Source of the DNA: Paenibacillus sanguinis 2301083 = DSM 16941
GTDB taxonomy: Bacteria; Bacillota; Bacilli; Paenibacillales; Paenibacillaceae
NCBI RefSeq assembly: GCF_000374825.1
Contig: NZ_KB895385.1
Span: 62,001 to 126,000, forward strand
Direction of reading: 5' to 3'
Length of the DNA: 64,000 nt
Of this stretch, positions 62,959-64,000 are shown piece after piece. How positions within the stretch are numbered: the stretch's first letter is position 1; each line of letters begins with the position of its first letter. The translations under genes were made by a program, and so were the position numbers. The notes beneath the pieces were generated by a model. It did not search any database and was not told where the DNA came from. It saw only the letters and a list, made by a program, of their open reading frames with translations.

Positions 62959-63438
62959 ATGGCGAAGGATTTGGAAGAAATCTATAAAAATCATGCTAAC
63001 AGCGTCTACAGATATTTACTCAGTTTGACTCATGATGATGACTGGGCTGAGGAACTTACGGAGGAGACATTTTACCGGGCTGTTTATTCCATTGATACTT
63101 ATGATGGCTCTTGCCAAATCAGAGTTTGGCTATGCCAAATTGCCAAGCATATTTGGTATCAGGAGCTGGCCAAGAAAACAAAGCAAGCCCATCATGAGCT
63201 TCACGAGGATATTCCTTCGCCGTCTAAATCCCCGGAGGAAGCCGCACTGTTCCAGAGTCACAAGATGGATTTGTACAAGGCTATTCATCAACTAAGCGAG
63301 CCGATGCGTGAGGTTGTACATATGCGGATATCCGGTGAATTTTCATTTGCCGAGATCGGTGAAATTTTGGGCAAAAGCGAAAATTGGGCACGGGTGAACT
63401 TCTACCGGGCCAAACAAAAACTTATGGAGGTGCTCTAA
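62959..63438 (+). CDS. ECF RNA polymerase sigma factor
   Basis: 159-aa ECF sigma factor. Region 2 at ~5-75 (NHANSVYRYLLSLTHDDDWAEELTEETFYRA), region 4 at ~105-155 with LSEPMREVVHMRISGEFSFAEIGEILGKSENWARVNFYRA. Start at the ATG at 62959 behind GAGAGGGGGTGAACTA; the GTG at 62941 is inside the ribosome site. Coupled to the following anti-sigma gene through TAATG, so an envelope-stress switch is likely. Confidence 0.93.
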   Translation: MAKDLEEIYKNHANSVYRYLLSLTHDDDWAEELTEETFYRAVYSIDTYDGSCQIRVWLCQIAKHIWYQELAKKTKQAHHELHEDIPSPSKSPEEAALFQSHKMDLYKAIHQLSEPMREVVHMRISGEFSFAEIGEILGKSENWARVNFYRAKQKLMEVL

Positions 63439-64000
63439 TGCTTAAATGTCATGTTGTTCAGGATTTATTACCTAGTTATATAGACGGCTTGGTGAGCAAA
63501 GAGACGGAGGCGGAAATTCAGCAGCATTTGCAGGAATGCCAAGCCTGCCAGGCTATTTATACTAAAATGTCCACCCCCACAACAGCCGCCCCCTCTAAAG
63601 AAGCTCACCGCGAAATCGACTTTCTCAAGAAAATCAGGAGGAAGATTACGGGGAAATTACTTTTGGGTGCTGCCGGCATCGTCCTGGTTCTTGCTGTAGC
63701 GGCTTACTTCATCGCAATAGGCTCACCTGTAAGTCAAAATCAACTGGTTTATAAGACTCAGGTTGAAGGAGACCTTTGGCAGCTTGATTTGGAGTTAACC
63801 AATAACAAGGCCTTGCTCGTACGGACCGAATCCCTCTATGGTGAAGCTAATGCGGATGGCATCCGCCCGGTGATTGGCAAGATTCTTAAGCCGTATCAAC
63901 TCGTGCCCTCTCCCCTTCTCGAAGCCGAGAATAAGTCGTTTTTGTATGGTACCCAACTGGACAATTTCGAGCGGGAGGATTATAAAATTATTTTACGGCT
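63438..64000 (+). CDS. Zinc anti-sigma factor (partial, 3' end beyond window)
   Basis: Starts at the ATG overlapping the sigma stop by one base. Zinc motif His30-x3-Cys34-x2-Cys37 (HLQECQAC) is the ZAS type that holds the sigma factor; the ~HVVQDLLPSYIDGLVSKET start is a zf-HC2 domain. A transmembrane segment follows (~72-94, LLLGAAGIVLVLAVAAYFI) with an extracellular part after it, open at the window end. Sequesters the preceding sigma factor until a signal is sensed. Confidence 0.9.
   Translation, partial: MLKCHVVQDLLPSYIDGLVSKETEAEIQQHLQECQACQAIYTKMSTPTTAAPSKEAHREIDFLKKIRRKITGKLLLGAAGIVLVLAVAAYFIAIGSPVSQNQLVYKTQVEGDLWQLDLELTNNKALLVRTESLYGEANADGIRPVIGKILKPYQLVPSPLLEAENKSFLYGTQLDNFEREDYKIILR

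Noticed and set aside
1..64000. tRNA or rRNA genes
   Set aside because: No cloverleaf with conserved TTCGA-type arms and no rRNA stretch was recognised by reading; a tRNA scan would settle it.

Overview
The window looks like a chromosomal segment of a spore-forming Bacillales member, most likely Paenibacillus or a close relative. It carries spoVK, cotE, glnR-glnA, lexA-yneA, hfq-miaA and mutS-mutL in an arrangement that broadly follows the Bacillus subtilis chromosome. Strong AAGGAGG-type ribosome sites and TTG/GTG starts fit this. Most genes are on the minus strand. The assignment rests on gene content and order only; no database was searched.

Layout. (1) 1-5690: end of a divergent Tad/Flp-like locus: a Hanks-type Ser/Thr kinase fused to a CpaE/MinD-like domain, a CpaB-like SAF protein, two further degenerate MinD-like proteins and a CpaF-like ATPase that runs off the left edge. 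A promoter and a folded leader precede the kinase. (2) 5731-9659: HAD phosphatase, Fpg/Nei-like glycosylase, endonuclease IV and a cREC-THUMP-FtsJ-like methyltransferase fusion, apparently one operon. (3) 9873-17116: rnz, metH and small housekeeping or membrane genes. (4) 17357-18547: divergent yneA/lexA with an array of LexA boxes. (5) 18600-21310: accessory patch with small orphan genes and an inactivated IS200-type element. (6) 21353-40000: glnA, glnR, ynbB, spoVK, ydcF-like, DUF402, PBP1, hfq, miaA, RsmJ-like, mutL, mutS, an amidoligase and cotE, interrupted by repeat-rich gaps. (7) 40069-46319: FUSC exporter, SsuABC-like ABC transporter, M32 carboxypeptidase and beta-carbonic anhydrase. 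(8) 46353-52780: PatB, a hydrophobic orphan, a methyltransferase, two glycosyltransferases, an MFS exporter and a GDPD. (9) 52942-58509: AT-rich two-component/ABC module next to mobC and IS transposase scars, so probably acquired horizontally. (10) 58767-62573: a secreted DUF5695-type multidomain protein broken by one in-frame stop, behind a promoter with a cre site. (11) 62959-64000: an ECF sigma factor with its zinc anti-sigma factor, the latter cut by the window end.

The most unusual items are the kinase-MinD fusion in the pilus-type locus, the cREC-methyltransferase fusion in the repair operon, the amidoligase beside cotE, and a family of dispersed intergenic repeats sharing a GTTCAAAAAGT / ACTTTTTGAAC end. 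The AT-rich two-component/ABC module has the same 18-bp operator-like motif upstream of both of its transcription units.
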